From the NCBI GenBank assembly GCA_010645155.1, contig CM021315.1, positions 9,593,036-9,657,035 on the forward strand: a stretch of 64,000 nt of DNA, in the 5' to 3' direction. The position numbers and the translations under genes are program-made. The notes under the pieces were generated by a model. It was given only the letters and a program-made list of their open reading frames with translations. It was not told the DNA's origin and ran no database searches. Every line of letters begins with the position of its first letter. Positions within the stretch are counted from its first letter, which is position 1. Positions 12,401 to 24,400 of the stretch are shown one piece after another. Source of the DNA: Tigriopus japonicus. Its lineage: Eukaryota; Arthropoda; Copepoda; Harpacticoida; Harpacticidae.

Positions 12401-15400
12401 CAAGGTCTCCTTTGCAGAAGAAGGTAATTGAATTGTTCTGACTGGAAATCATTAGTCTCATTGCTAGCCCCCACTCCATGATTCCAGTGCTTCTTGGTCG
12501 TGAGCAACGCAAGGTCGGAAACAACGGAAAAACTTTTCGACTCTCACACTTTCTTCCAACTTGAGACAAAAGGTGGTGATGGCCATCGTTTTCTTTCTAT
12601 TATTCTTTACCTTGTCCGAACGTCACTTCAAAGGGAAGACACTCAATTTTATAGGTCTGCGTTTGGGATGTAGACTTGAAAATGAGTTCTTGAACATTTT
12701 CCAACGAATAGTTCTAACTAGATTGGTTTCCAAATCTACTAAACTAACTGGTCGCTGATGTATTCTCGATCTTGTTTTTGATTATATTCACTCTCAACTT
12801 TGAACCCGACTTTGTGGTTGAGTGTCTTTGAAGTATCTCTCGTCGCTCCTTTTGCAAGTCTGCTCAAGAATATCAATAACGGAGACAAAGTTTCGCATTT
12901 AGGGGGGGCCAAGTTTTTGTCTGGTTCCTTATTGAACGCCTCTGGCAGGTGCGTGGTTTCTTGGTTGGTTGAGCGATTTAACATGCAACCCCATGAATAT
13001 TTTGAGTTTTATGCCCAGGGTTCATCGGTCGAGGTTCCTGACTTCATCGTTGAGCTTGATGGAAAATAAATTGACACAAGGCCTTGGTGATCATAAACCA
13101 ATCAAATTCATGCATGGCTCTCTTGAACGACTCATTGCCTGTTCCATATGGCCTTTCCAGTCTCCCTACGTATAACGTAACTTCCCTCAAGGGAGCTAAG
13201 GTCGAACTTTTGGATTGTAAACTCATTTTATGTGCATCTAAAACTGAGAGTAATGGAATCCATTTCGTGATCTCATTGGCCTTGGCAGACATCTCTGGAT
13301 CTTTTATGATGCCTTCGCTAGAATTGTCCTGCGCTTTCAAGAGAGAGGATCACCCTGCTTTCCAATACAAGCGAGCATGAGAAAAAGGGGGCAAAGAGAG
13401 AATCTGTCCGGACAATCTTGAATTTGCCCAGAACTGCTCACATTTTGAGTCATATTTCGGGCGAAATTCTACCTGCTTCATCTAAGATAAAGATATTGCT
13501 CCCAAAGACTTCTCGGTAGGAGGTAGGATTGCTCCATTCATTCTCTCTGGCAGATAACAAGATTGTATTCGAATTCTTGCTCAGAAGTTCTAAAATAGAA
13601 AGAGAGCTCGCCCGGCCTTAACTTAATTAAGACATCCTGTTAGAGCTATGATTAGTTCGAGAAGGCCACGTAACAACGTAACACGTTGCAACATCAAATG
13701 CGTGGCCTTCAAGGAATCTCATCAAAAAGAGTACGTCGTTGGTTTCAAGACACAAAGCGAATTGTGACTCGAGGCTCATTCAGCCTTTTCGAGGATGAGC
13801 GTGGACGAAGGATCATGAATTTTTCAGCAGCATCATGATTCAGTTTCAGCTTCGTTTGCATTCCTTCATGCAAGTTTGCCACCGCGGCCTTTGCCCCATC
13901 TCATTGAAATGCCATAGTGGCCAAAAAGTGATACGCCACTGCAAAAAAGGCCACCCTGAAACGTAACATTCCCAACAAAGCTGAAAACGTTTTTCATAGT
14001 GAGACTCGTCAATGCAGCAAGCAATGCTTTTGTTTGAAATCATTTCAAGTTTGGCCAAGAACAAACAAACTTTGCCACTTTGAGCCTCGTATCCAAGTCC
14101 AGATTTGGCGCAGATTTAGCCATATTTGGAAAGCACCTTTACAATGTTTGCCCTCCGTTGCCGTTTTTCACCCTGGAAAAGACCATACCAAATCCAATAA
14201 CTATTCATAGAGGCTTTCTCACACAAGTGAAAAGACTTTTTTTCAATTTGTTATGTTAATAATTGGTCATCATGAAATCAAACATTACTCTAATGTTGCC
14301 ACACAACCAATGAAACTAGACTTTTTGTAACTTTGTTAGAGAATTTTATTGCACCAAGGTTCGTACAAGACAACCTTTAGGCTAAGGTTGCCGTTGGCGT
14401 TCTGTCCAAATTAATTACGATCTTGCCACCAACGTCCTAATGACAAGCCATCACAAATTTGAAGGGCTTCCCCCGAATTGCTTTTTCACACGTCAAACTT
14501 TACCCTAATGACCTCAGAAACAGATACATCTAGACCTTCTAGACCTTTTTTGAGAAGGCTGTGAACCAAGAAAAGGCTTCTTCCCACCCTTTTCCTTCTC
14601 TTGCCTTGTCAATGCCAATTAATCCACCTTCACGACGAAAAGAGACTTACTTTATAAGCATGAATCTGAAAGGACTCTGGTTATAGAAACTGTTCCTTTT
14701 GATAATTTTTCCCGGATTCTGACTCTTACGTTAACCATTTCTCTAAATTGAAACCAATGTGTGAAGTTGAGACGTTCCTTCCATGCTTTGAGATCGAGAC
14801 TTGGGAATCACTTTGTTATGGTCCTATCGTTGGCCTCAGGGCCTCTGAAGAAAACCTGTGTCAATCCTATCGAGGGAAGATCGAAGAAGGTTAGAGTCTG
14901 ACGAAGAAAGCTTCCTTCGCCTCTTAAAGGCATCCAAACTAGTTTGGTCTTTGGTTGGAACCAGTCATGCATAGCATATGGATCTGTTTGTGAGAAGGAC
15001 AACAAAGGTGTTTTCATCTTTTTGTATTGTTGTGAATCTATGAAAGGATCGGAGTGAAAAAAGTTCTACCGTCCATGTGGCCTTGTATCGACGCAAAGGC
15101 AGATAGCGAAGGGAACCTGAGGATTGGTCTTCCATCATAAGAGACGCCCACTGAACGGAGATCTGTGAAATGAGGTCCATTTGTTGTCTAGTTAAGCCTC
15201 ATCTCATTCGTCAGTCTGGAAACTCATTTCAATTTTGAAAAAGACCTTGCTCGTCTTGACGATGCTTCCTCCTTTGAGTCCTTTCAATTCTACAAGAAGC
15301 TCAAATGGCCAAAGGAGATTTACATGGAGCTCTCTGACTGCTATTTGAAGAAGAATCAGAAGAGAAAACGAATGCTTGGGTTGAAGAGGGAAACATGTTG

Positions 15401-18400
15401 AAAAAGAATAGAGTGAATGAAGGACGTCTATTCAGAAAACTCTTTCTTTAGTGTGTTTGCGTGAGCGTGTAGTCGGAGTAAACTCCGAGCTACTATAATA
15501 CACTTCGACAGAGCAGCTTTTGGGGCGCAAAAAACTTTTGGGTTTGCATTTAAAGAACCACAGACTCAAATATTGGCAAAATCATGCAACAAGCCTGGCA
15601 ATCATCTTTTGTTCCTTTAAGGAGTTTGATTTTTATTTTGTTTTGGCCTTGTGTTTTTTTAGTACACTAAAACTTTGCCAATATGTGACTCCAATATTTT
15701 ATGAATTGAGGGAATCAATATTTTATCCAATTCTTTGAAAAAGCCTTTCGGTTCATCGTTTATCGATGTAGTCTCTCTTTTTCTTGGCAAGCCTCTCATT
15801 TGTCAACAGAATGACTTTTTTTATTGGCATCATTCTACCATCAGCATAGAGTAATCGAATTTTAACGTGTTACAAGTACATTCAAGGCTTCCTTCAAATC
15901 TCGCAAAAACAGCAACTTGAATCATTGATTTTTTTTCTTCAACTTTTCATTTCAAAGGTTAAGAAGACCAAAATAGCATCTTGTATCATCAATCCGGAAG
16001 ACATCTATTCAGACCTAAGAAATGTCATTTCATTTCAAAGCAATGTACGAAATATGGCCCAGTACCGGATCTAGTGTTTTGAGAATCTGTGGATGAAGAT
16101 GAGACCTCATCATCCATATAGTGCCAAAACAAATACTTCCTCGCCCTGTTCCTCGATCCTTTCGGGAATTGAAAAGGGACCCTTCGCCGTTCGAGAAAAT
16201 GGGAATTGGGAGCATTTGGCAAATGCTGCCAAGTCATTGTTCTTCAAACGGGGAATTTTTGCACATCCCTAACCAAGCGGAACAGGGTTAGGGTGTCAAT
16301 TCGAGTCTTGGAGAATAAGCTAAGAAAGCCTGTTTGATCTCTTCACTCTGGCCAAACAGTGGCTAACTACCCCAATTCTCCATTCATTCTCCATGGCCTT
16401 TGGCAGCAGCCTTGATGCTCTTTGTTGGTGCATGAACTCTTTGACGAGGGAATACAAAGAAATTAACTTAGAAGAAAGTTAAATTGGCTGCGAGAAGAAG
16501 GAGAGTTGTTAAACCCCGAGCAGCGGATGTCGAATCCAAAGTGTGCATTGCACTTTTAACGACAAGTTCAAAGCCATTTCAGAGACTTGAATTTTCCAAA
16601 TGATTTGACTTCACCTCCGCCAGAGCTTTGTCGAGGGTCTGTCTGTCCGCGTGATTGGGGCAAGGGAAAATGGCACTCTATTTCTATTCAAATGGAAGTA
16701 ATGCTTTCGAGGGGGTCTTTGCCATTTCTTGTTGCGGGCCAGAGACGCATTGACACAGGAGATATTTGCCGAGAGATCATCCGGAACCTGGAGCAAAAAG
16801 CTGGCACATTTCGTCTTGACTAATGGTTGTCTTGATCAATGCCCGGGAAATTTTTCGGTAAGCTAGCTCGTCGTTCGGACACACACACATTAGTAGTTGA
16901 GGAAAACGAACTGTGCGTTGACGACACGCGAGAAATTGTCTCTTCATTTAGAGAAAGCCTAGGGGAAATGATGAAACAGAACTCATCTCTTTCATTTGAG
17001 AAGAACAAAAACTGTCAAGAGCAAAAGCGAACAAGAACGTATACGTACAAGTGTATGTACTACGTACACCACACTTTCATGTTCCTTTGTACACCACAGA
17101 TATCTACAGATACGAAATACTCGTCTTTTGTGGGAAGAATAGCTGAAAATTTGCGAATGAGCCCAAAATTTCCGAGGAATGTTGATGTTTTGTTCAGGGT
17201 TGGTTCAACAGAAACCCAGTCTTGCTTTCTGTCTTAGCAATGAAGAAAGATTTGCCTCATTCAAAATTGTGTTTTTTTTTATTTGATGCCCTTTACTCTT
17301 GGCAAGGAATGGTCAAGAGTTCTAGAGGACACTGATGTCTTTTAAGGCAGGGCTAGACAAACTGCAAATGATTTTAATGATCAAACCTTCCTTTCTGGAG
17401 TGATTGACTGGTCTGGATTGAACCAGCCCTGAAAGTGAGTCAAATTTGGCTATGACCAGAAACAAGTTTGCTCCCAGTGACAAGGTTAAATGGAAGAAAG
17501 ATTGCTGACTCTCTTGTACCCATGTTAACCCTAGAATCATCTTGCGAAATGATAGGGAGAGTTGGTAGAGTACTTCACCTCTGTCTTTACTCTGTGTTGC
17601 ACACATCCTTGAAATGAAGGCGAAGGGGTCGGGTTTCTGGGGAACGAATTTTGGCTTGCTTTTAGGGTCTGCTCACCAATAGAAATGAAAAACACAATTT
17701 GCTTGATGTCTTAACAGACTTTCCACATTGATTTCATACATTCAATTTGAACGAGTCGTCTTGAGACACTAATGATATTCATGCTATTTTGAAGTCCTTT
17801 GTTAAACCAGCCCATTTATGTTCTTTCAAACTCTTGACACATTAAAAAAAAGGGAGGTTTAATGAGTTTCTTACCAAAACTAACAGAACTTTTCTCCCCC
17901 AAACTTTTGAGCCTTATTCAATGTCTACAAAACAACTGAGCAAACTGAAAGAAACATGGCAGCCTTTGGCGTACTCAAAAACAATTCAAAGCCTGGCCAA
18001 CCTCTTGGTCCTCAAAATGAACAAGATTAAGATAAACCAACACTTGCAACAATACAACTTGAGTTTTTGCTTGCCTCAACTTGGTAATTATTTTTCATTC
18101 GTTTCCTCTCTGTTCTTGTCAGGCTAGCTAGCCATGTGGATAGTGGGCTTTTTGCACATCTTGGGCCCCCAAAAGTTTGCTCAGCGGGGAATTGAAGTTT
18201 TTGCTCGCCACTCAAGCTCAAGGACCGTCGAGTTTGACAATGTGGGATTGATAACTGTGGATGTCAACTCCAAAAAGGCTGACGATTGTATCTCTGCCAT
18301 GTGGATATAAATGTTATTGCTATAATGATAATGACAAAGGGCGTGTAAAGGTTGGGATTGGGTGCAATGGCCTTTCTTTCTTTTTCTTAGTTCATTAGGG

Positions 18401-21400
18401 GAAAGATCGCGAAACGAGGCTGGTGAATCTCGACAGATTGAGACAAGACTTTAAAGCACCTCATTATAAGTCTACAACTCTACCTAGTGTCTAATGTTGA
18501 ACTTCCGCTCTAAAGACACTTCGACAAAGACTGGCAAGCATTGCAGCTTAAAAATATGATAAGTTTCAGAGTTGAAAACCAAAACATAAAGCTTTTCTAA
18601 TTTCAAAACATTTATTTATTTTCTGAAGTGTTCTTAGAACTTTTTCACAACATGCTTCTTAAATCAATTGCACTAGGGACAGAACCACCCACGTTGTCAC
18701 ACGATATGTTTTTATCCGAATTTTCCTTTCTCAAATTTCACAGACAATTGTTCTACTTCTATATCCTTTACTTGCACTTGAATGGCATTTATATACTTCT
18801 AGAAACAATTCCCGAGCTTTTTTTTTACCCTCAAACAAAGTTGTCAATCTTTCCCAACAGTGTCTTCAGTTCTCTCCAAGAAACCAACTGTACGATGAAA
18901 CACCCCTATGGATCTCCGTCACGTCAGACGGAAGTTTATCTCCACAATTCAAGGTGAATAGTGTCATTTCCCTTTCCTGTAATGCCTGCACAGTGGGTCT
19001 AATGTCTGCAAAGTCTGCACCAAAGACGTCTGTCTCAATCTTCATGATCATCCGGTTCTCATTACTCCCCGAAAAAAACTGTCTCATAAATAGAAAGACA
19101 TATTGGATCTCTTCACTCCTTGTCGATTCACGGAATTTGACATGAAGACCAATTTTATCAACTTGGAGATGTCTAATTTAAAATATGAAAAAAGGTCAAA
19201 CAAGACATGTTTCTATCGAAAATTCAATACCGTAACCTTTTTAAAGTTGAACTGCCTTTTCATTGAGATGACTTAGTTCCATGTTTAGCCTCTTTTTCGG
19301 TGCGTTTAATCTTTTACGCAAGGCTCAAACCTCCCACACATTTGTCTGCATTATTCTGCTGTGCTCTCCAATTTCAAAGAGTACATAATTCTGTACATAC
19401 TGTATGTACAGAAAACAACCTTACAAGACCCAAAAGCTTTCCCAAAATATTTACGGCTACTTTCCTACTCCCCAACACTGATTGGCCTAAATCATAAAGG
19501 GCTTGATGTCTGGGAATCCGTCGTCTTTTCATAGCCAAGAACTGGCCGAAATGTATCTCATTTCCCTTACATGTCTTTCCTCAACAAATTTGAAACAGAG
19601 AAAGGGGGAAAAAGTTTATCTCTTTCCAAGCTGAGTTTGGGTTTGAGGAGATGCAAAAAAGTTTGATTCGTTTTTATGAGGTGTGAGAGAATGTGGTGCT
19701 GCTCAAAGTGAGCAAAAGAGACCCAAGAGTGAGTGAGCGTTCCAGGCAGACGAGGTAACTTCCAGATGATGGGTTAGCTTATTTTTGTTTTATCTTTATT
19801 CGAGCTTATTGAGATGGATCTGTTCCATTTGGCGGCTTCACTTCTCGTCTCGAGTCTGACTACTCAAAAAAACCCGTTAACCTGCACTTGAAATCCATTA
19901 GCAAATTCGGTTTCGCCTCTGTTCTCAAGGTACTCAACAATGGAACACGGGGACTAGATTGATCTCTTGTGTGGGATTTCATTTGGGAAAAACGAAAGGG
20001 TTGGTAGCAGTGTGTGATTGTTCTTTTCATTTGGCTCTCTAATCGGCGGTGTGGAGTTCTTGTTCCTCTTCTTTTCCGGGTTCGCTAGCCATTCCAAATA
20101 ATGGGAACATTACTCAAACTGAAGAGCGAGTGAGCGAGGTAAGAGAAGCAAGCATTGTTCCATTCGCTCTTTGTAGGGCAGTAGGTGGAGATTTCGCTCG
20201 TCATGACTCACGAGTGTGGGAACAAAGCGAGAATACAGTAGTCGACGTCCACATTGTGCCAGCCTCAAGTGGAACGCGAGAAGAAATAGTGAGGAGAGTT
20301 CACCTTTGGGTCTGGATCATGATGAGAAATTGACACACCAGGCTTGGGCTGACACTTCATAAATATTCAAGAGCACGACGAACACGATGAGCGTGGAGAA
20401 GGTATTTTTATGGCATATCCTCTCTGTCTTCACCCGTTCCGTTTGGCAATCAAGTGCGAAGTGAGAAATCAGGAACAACGTACTTCCATTCTACGAACGT
20501 AGTAGTACTATATGTACATTTGTCCATGAAACAAGGTCAAGTCGCACGACCCTCCATTTTGCGCCCAAATATTCGACATGTACATCTTACGAAATCGAAC
20601 TTGAAAAACTCGTTGAGTATTGGTGAAGGAAACTCGAAGAGCTTTACAAAAACATGTTAGGTAGTAAAAAGAAAAGACCCATGAGTGATAAAATATGTTG
20701 ATTAATATAAATGGTTTTTAGGAGGATCAAGCCAAGCTAGGAATAATAGTAATAGATTCAAATAGAATAATAATAATAAAAGATAAAATTCTACGAAATA
20801 GTTTGATGATTATTAATTAAGATAAAAAAAAGATTAAAAAGACAGAATAAAAGTAAAATAAATAAAGAATAATCCAGATTTCTAATATGGATAGACCTCT
20901 GGAATCAGATGGGATTGGCTACAAAAACGAGCCAATTTATTAATTCAACAAAGAGGCAAAAAATAGCTTAGTAGTAGTAGGATTAATTATCAAACACTCA
21001 TAATTGCAATAACTGAGAAAAGCATGTCCTATAATTTAAAAACAGAGTTAAATCATCGTCTACTAATCTTAAATGTAAACGCTTCACAAAAAGTTTGGGA
21101 AGATAAAAGCGGTTTTTTACCTATTCTTATATAATCTGAATGCAATTCCTCTTCTGAAGTATTGTGTTGATTTTTGCCAAACACTGTGCTTACGTTTATC
21201 AGATATAACCCTTGAGTGTAGTGGGAAATTGGAGTAATGACATGTGAGTAAAAAACTAATACGAAAGGCTTACTGGAGAACTTACAAGCAAATAACCAAT
21301 TGAGGTAAATTTCCTCGAGAGCACTTGGCGCATTTCTTACAGACTATTATTTGTTTGTCTTTACGCAAATACCAAGGATTACTGGCTATTAAAGGTTACA

Positions 21401-24400
21401 ATGATAATGGTTAAAATTTTGCGGTAAAATGATTAATGGTAAAATCAATTTGAGAAGGCGTAAAACACACTTAACATTTGTTTCTAAACTGGCAACACCA
21501 ATGGGTGTTCATCAATCTGAGAGTTCTTTTCGCTTTAAAACCTCTCTTCAAACGTACTGCAATGAACCACATTTGTGTCAGGGGTTCATAAAAGCTTACC
21601 ACAGTTCACTTGAGCCAGCTTTATGGCCTTCAAATGGCACCAATAAACACATCTTTGTATTTGCTCTTGCGGTTTTGTCAGTAAAGAATTAGTTGTGCGG
21701 TCTCTTTAAGTGCATAGATCCTGAGAGATATTTCATTGAAGAACGAAATCAATCCAGATTGAGTCGGCACAATACATAAACAATCAAAGATGGATTTAAG
21801 ACTATTGTTCGTCAGCAGCCACGTTATTCCGATATTGAGAGTTATTCTTACATCAAGGCGATTTATGTAGTAAAAATATGTTTTGGTCAACGACAAAGCA
21901 TTTTTATTTTGAGGGTTATGTCTAATATCCAACTTTGATTGCTGTTGGAGGCTTTGTCGACGAGAATAAAAGACACCGGTTGAAAACTTTTGGCCGACGT
22001 TGAAAGAATCTGATTTCTCTACGACTCTGGTTTCACCTACTCACTCATTCAATTACTCATCCATCTTATCCCATCCTAAGGCACCTCATTCCTGCCCAGT
22101 TCCATGGTTCCCTCCTTGGGGACCAAAATGTCTAGCTACAGTATCAGTTCGACAACCGCCGTGGAAATCGGCCAAGTTGATCTGAGATATTGCTGGGAAC
22201 CAGTAACTTATTCCAGTCCAACCAACCTTGTGCTCACTCATGGCCGTCGTGTTCCTAAAATGTCTAGATTCCTCCTTCCGTTGAAGCGCAGCATTGGACT
22301 TGATATAAATTTCCTCTGTAGCTCCCTCTCTCTCATTGCTAGTAAACAAATTACCCTCGACATGACAAAGCTGGCCAGAGGAACGCAAGCGTCAAGGGAG
22401 TCAAGGGGGTTTCCGCTAGCTATCCTATTTTATCCACTTGTCTTGGCTGTTGCTGTTCCTTATCTCATCCTATCTGAAAGCTCCACATTGCTCCACTGCT
22501 GTTCCATACGGGCCAATGGTGCTTTGGGTTGCTCCGTCATGTATGTAGAGCCTAATTCCGAGATCTCATTGTGAAGCTGGAAAGATCTGGGCGACTGTCC
22601 CCTCAAATATCGGGGAAAGTATTTGCCTGCTCCTTTTAGTTAGACACGGAGGATGGATCCCATTTCTCACCTGGTTCCCTGACCCTCACACAACCGGCAA
22701 ATGCATAAGGAGGGCCCCGACCCTACCGAAATGGGCAACCAGATTTGGAGAAGCTCTGCTCGGCCACATCCAGGTATAACATTCATCAACACCTTCTTGA
22801 GAATTTTGCGTCGGTCGGATTTGGGTGGGCGCGAAACTAATGTTGCGACAAGTCCAATTTTCCGCATAACATGGCAATAAACATGTAGGCCACTCACATT
22901 TACTCTGAGAACAAATGCCAACCAAGTTGAAAGAGAGCGAATAGAAGCGAGCGACGAAAAGGCCAGCCAGAAAAAAAGAGAGTCAGAGGAGGGACCTTTT
23001 CTATTATAACGCTCCGCCATAAAGGCTAGGCCGAACAAAGCCACGGTTTGTTTGCGTCTAAATAGCCTTTTTGCATTCATTCTGCCAAAAGATTCGACCC
23101 ATTCATCTTACGAAAATAATTGCAAATGGAAGCTTGCCTATCGTTCCTGAGCCTGTTCTCCGTGTGCTCTTGTCCTGGGCAGCTGGCAAATGCATTTTAC
23201 CACAAAGGCCGGGCTCTGCCTAGTGACTGAAAAAGCCGGATAAAACTAGGGCCTTTGGTATAAATGACAAAACAGTCAGGCTTCAAGGGGATCGACGAGA
23301 GCGCACATGATCCTCGAGAGATGGACAACTTAACTGCATTGAACAACATCGAATAGTTCGAGAACTAAGCCACAGGGAGCTTACGGCCTTATCTCCATCG
23401 CAATTTGACAGGTGACCTAGCAATCTTCAAGTTCAATTCGAGATTGGCGGAGGACGTGGAGGTTGCAGTTTTCGATCTTACAGTCCCAACGGGCCATTTG
23501 GATGATACATTGCAATTCACACTAGGCCAATAAATGCACCAGCAAGAAGAAGAACGTTATAGTACTCGGGTCAGATTGCAGATTGCCTTGTTTACACTTG
23601 GTTGGTTGGTAAACAAACTTCGTTGAGTCCCACGGGTTCCAATCATTGGATTCATGATTGGCGGCCACTGGATTCTAAAGCTGTGGTGGAACAGACAAAA
23701 TCTGGCAACATTAGAGGCATTCAAGCACCAAGTTTGGTCTTCTCATTGGTAATCTATTTGGAATGGGATGGTAGTGCATTCGGCGGATTCTGCACCTACC
23801 AATAAATTCCAGAGCTCTGCATGAAGGCCAACTGCATGAAGCTCCAGAACAATAAGGTCACCCATCGTACAACTCATTGAAGCGACAATGCTGTCCCATG
23901 AATATCACAATACGCGTTCGTTCGAATATGAACAGGCCTCGCAAACTTGTCTCTGAAAAGGCCCATGATTGAAACAAGGCTTCTTGTGCTTCTTATGGGA
24001 GAACGACATTTTTATGGAAAGAGTATGCGATTTCAAATTTGAACAGACACACTTTTGACGTATAAAAACGAGAGGGCTGCTGTCATCAAAACATGACAGA
24101 TTGAGGACAATCTCATTAGGTCAGGATGTCATCGCTAGAAAAATGACCCTCTTTTAAGTAATCTACCCGGAAAACTTGTTAGTGTAGGTAGTATTAGGTT
24201 TAGCCTTCATTATGTGTTACCTAGAAAAAAGGAACACTTTTCCCAAGGAACTATGGAACACCTTCAATGGCAATTCAGTCTAGACAACAATACAAGGGTT
24301 TCTCACACCTAATCCCCAAAGGCTAGAAAAGACCTCCACTCATTGACCTTTTTGACCTTCGCTCAGTCACCACCTCATGACCAATCAAATGACAGTTTCA

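Noticed and set aside
12276..12569. 97-codon frame on the - strand over the inverted repeat
   Set aside because: The matching frame in the other arm is full of stops, and no family is recognised.
20690..21000. Possible nuclear copy of mitochondrial DNA
   Set aside because: It is AT-rich, but neither strand gives a recognisable mitochondrial protein or tRNA.
22104..22574. 156-codon open frame in intron 1
   Set aside because: The translation resembles no family and lacks domain-like regularity; it is likely a chance frame in a large intron.
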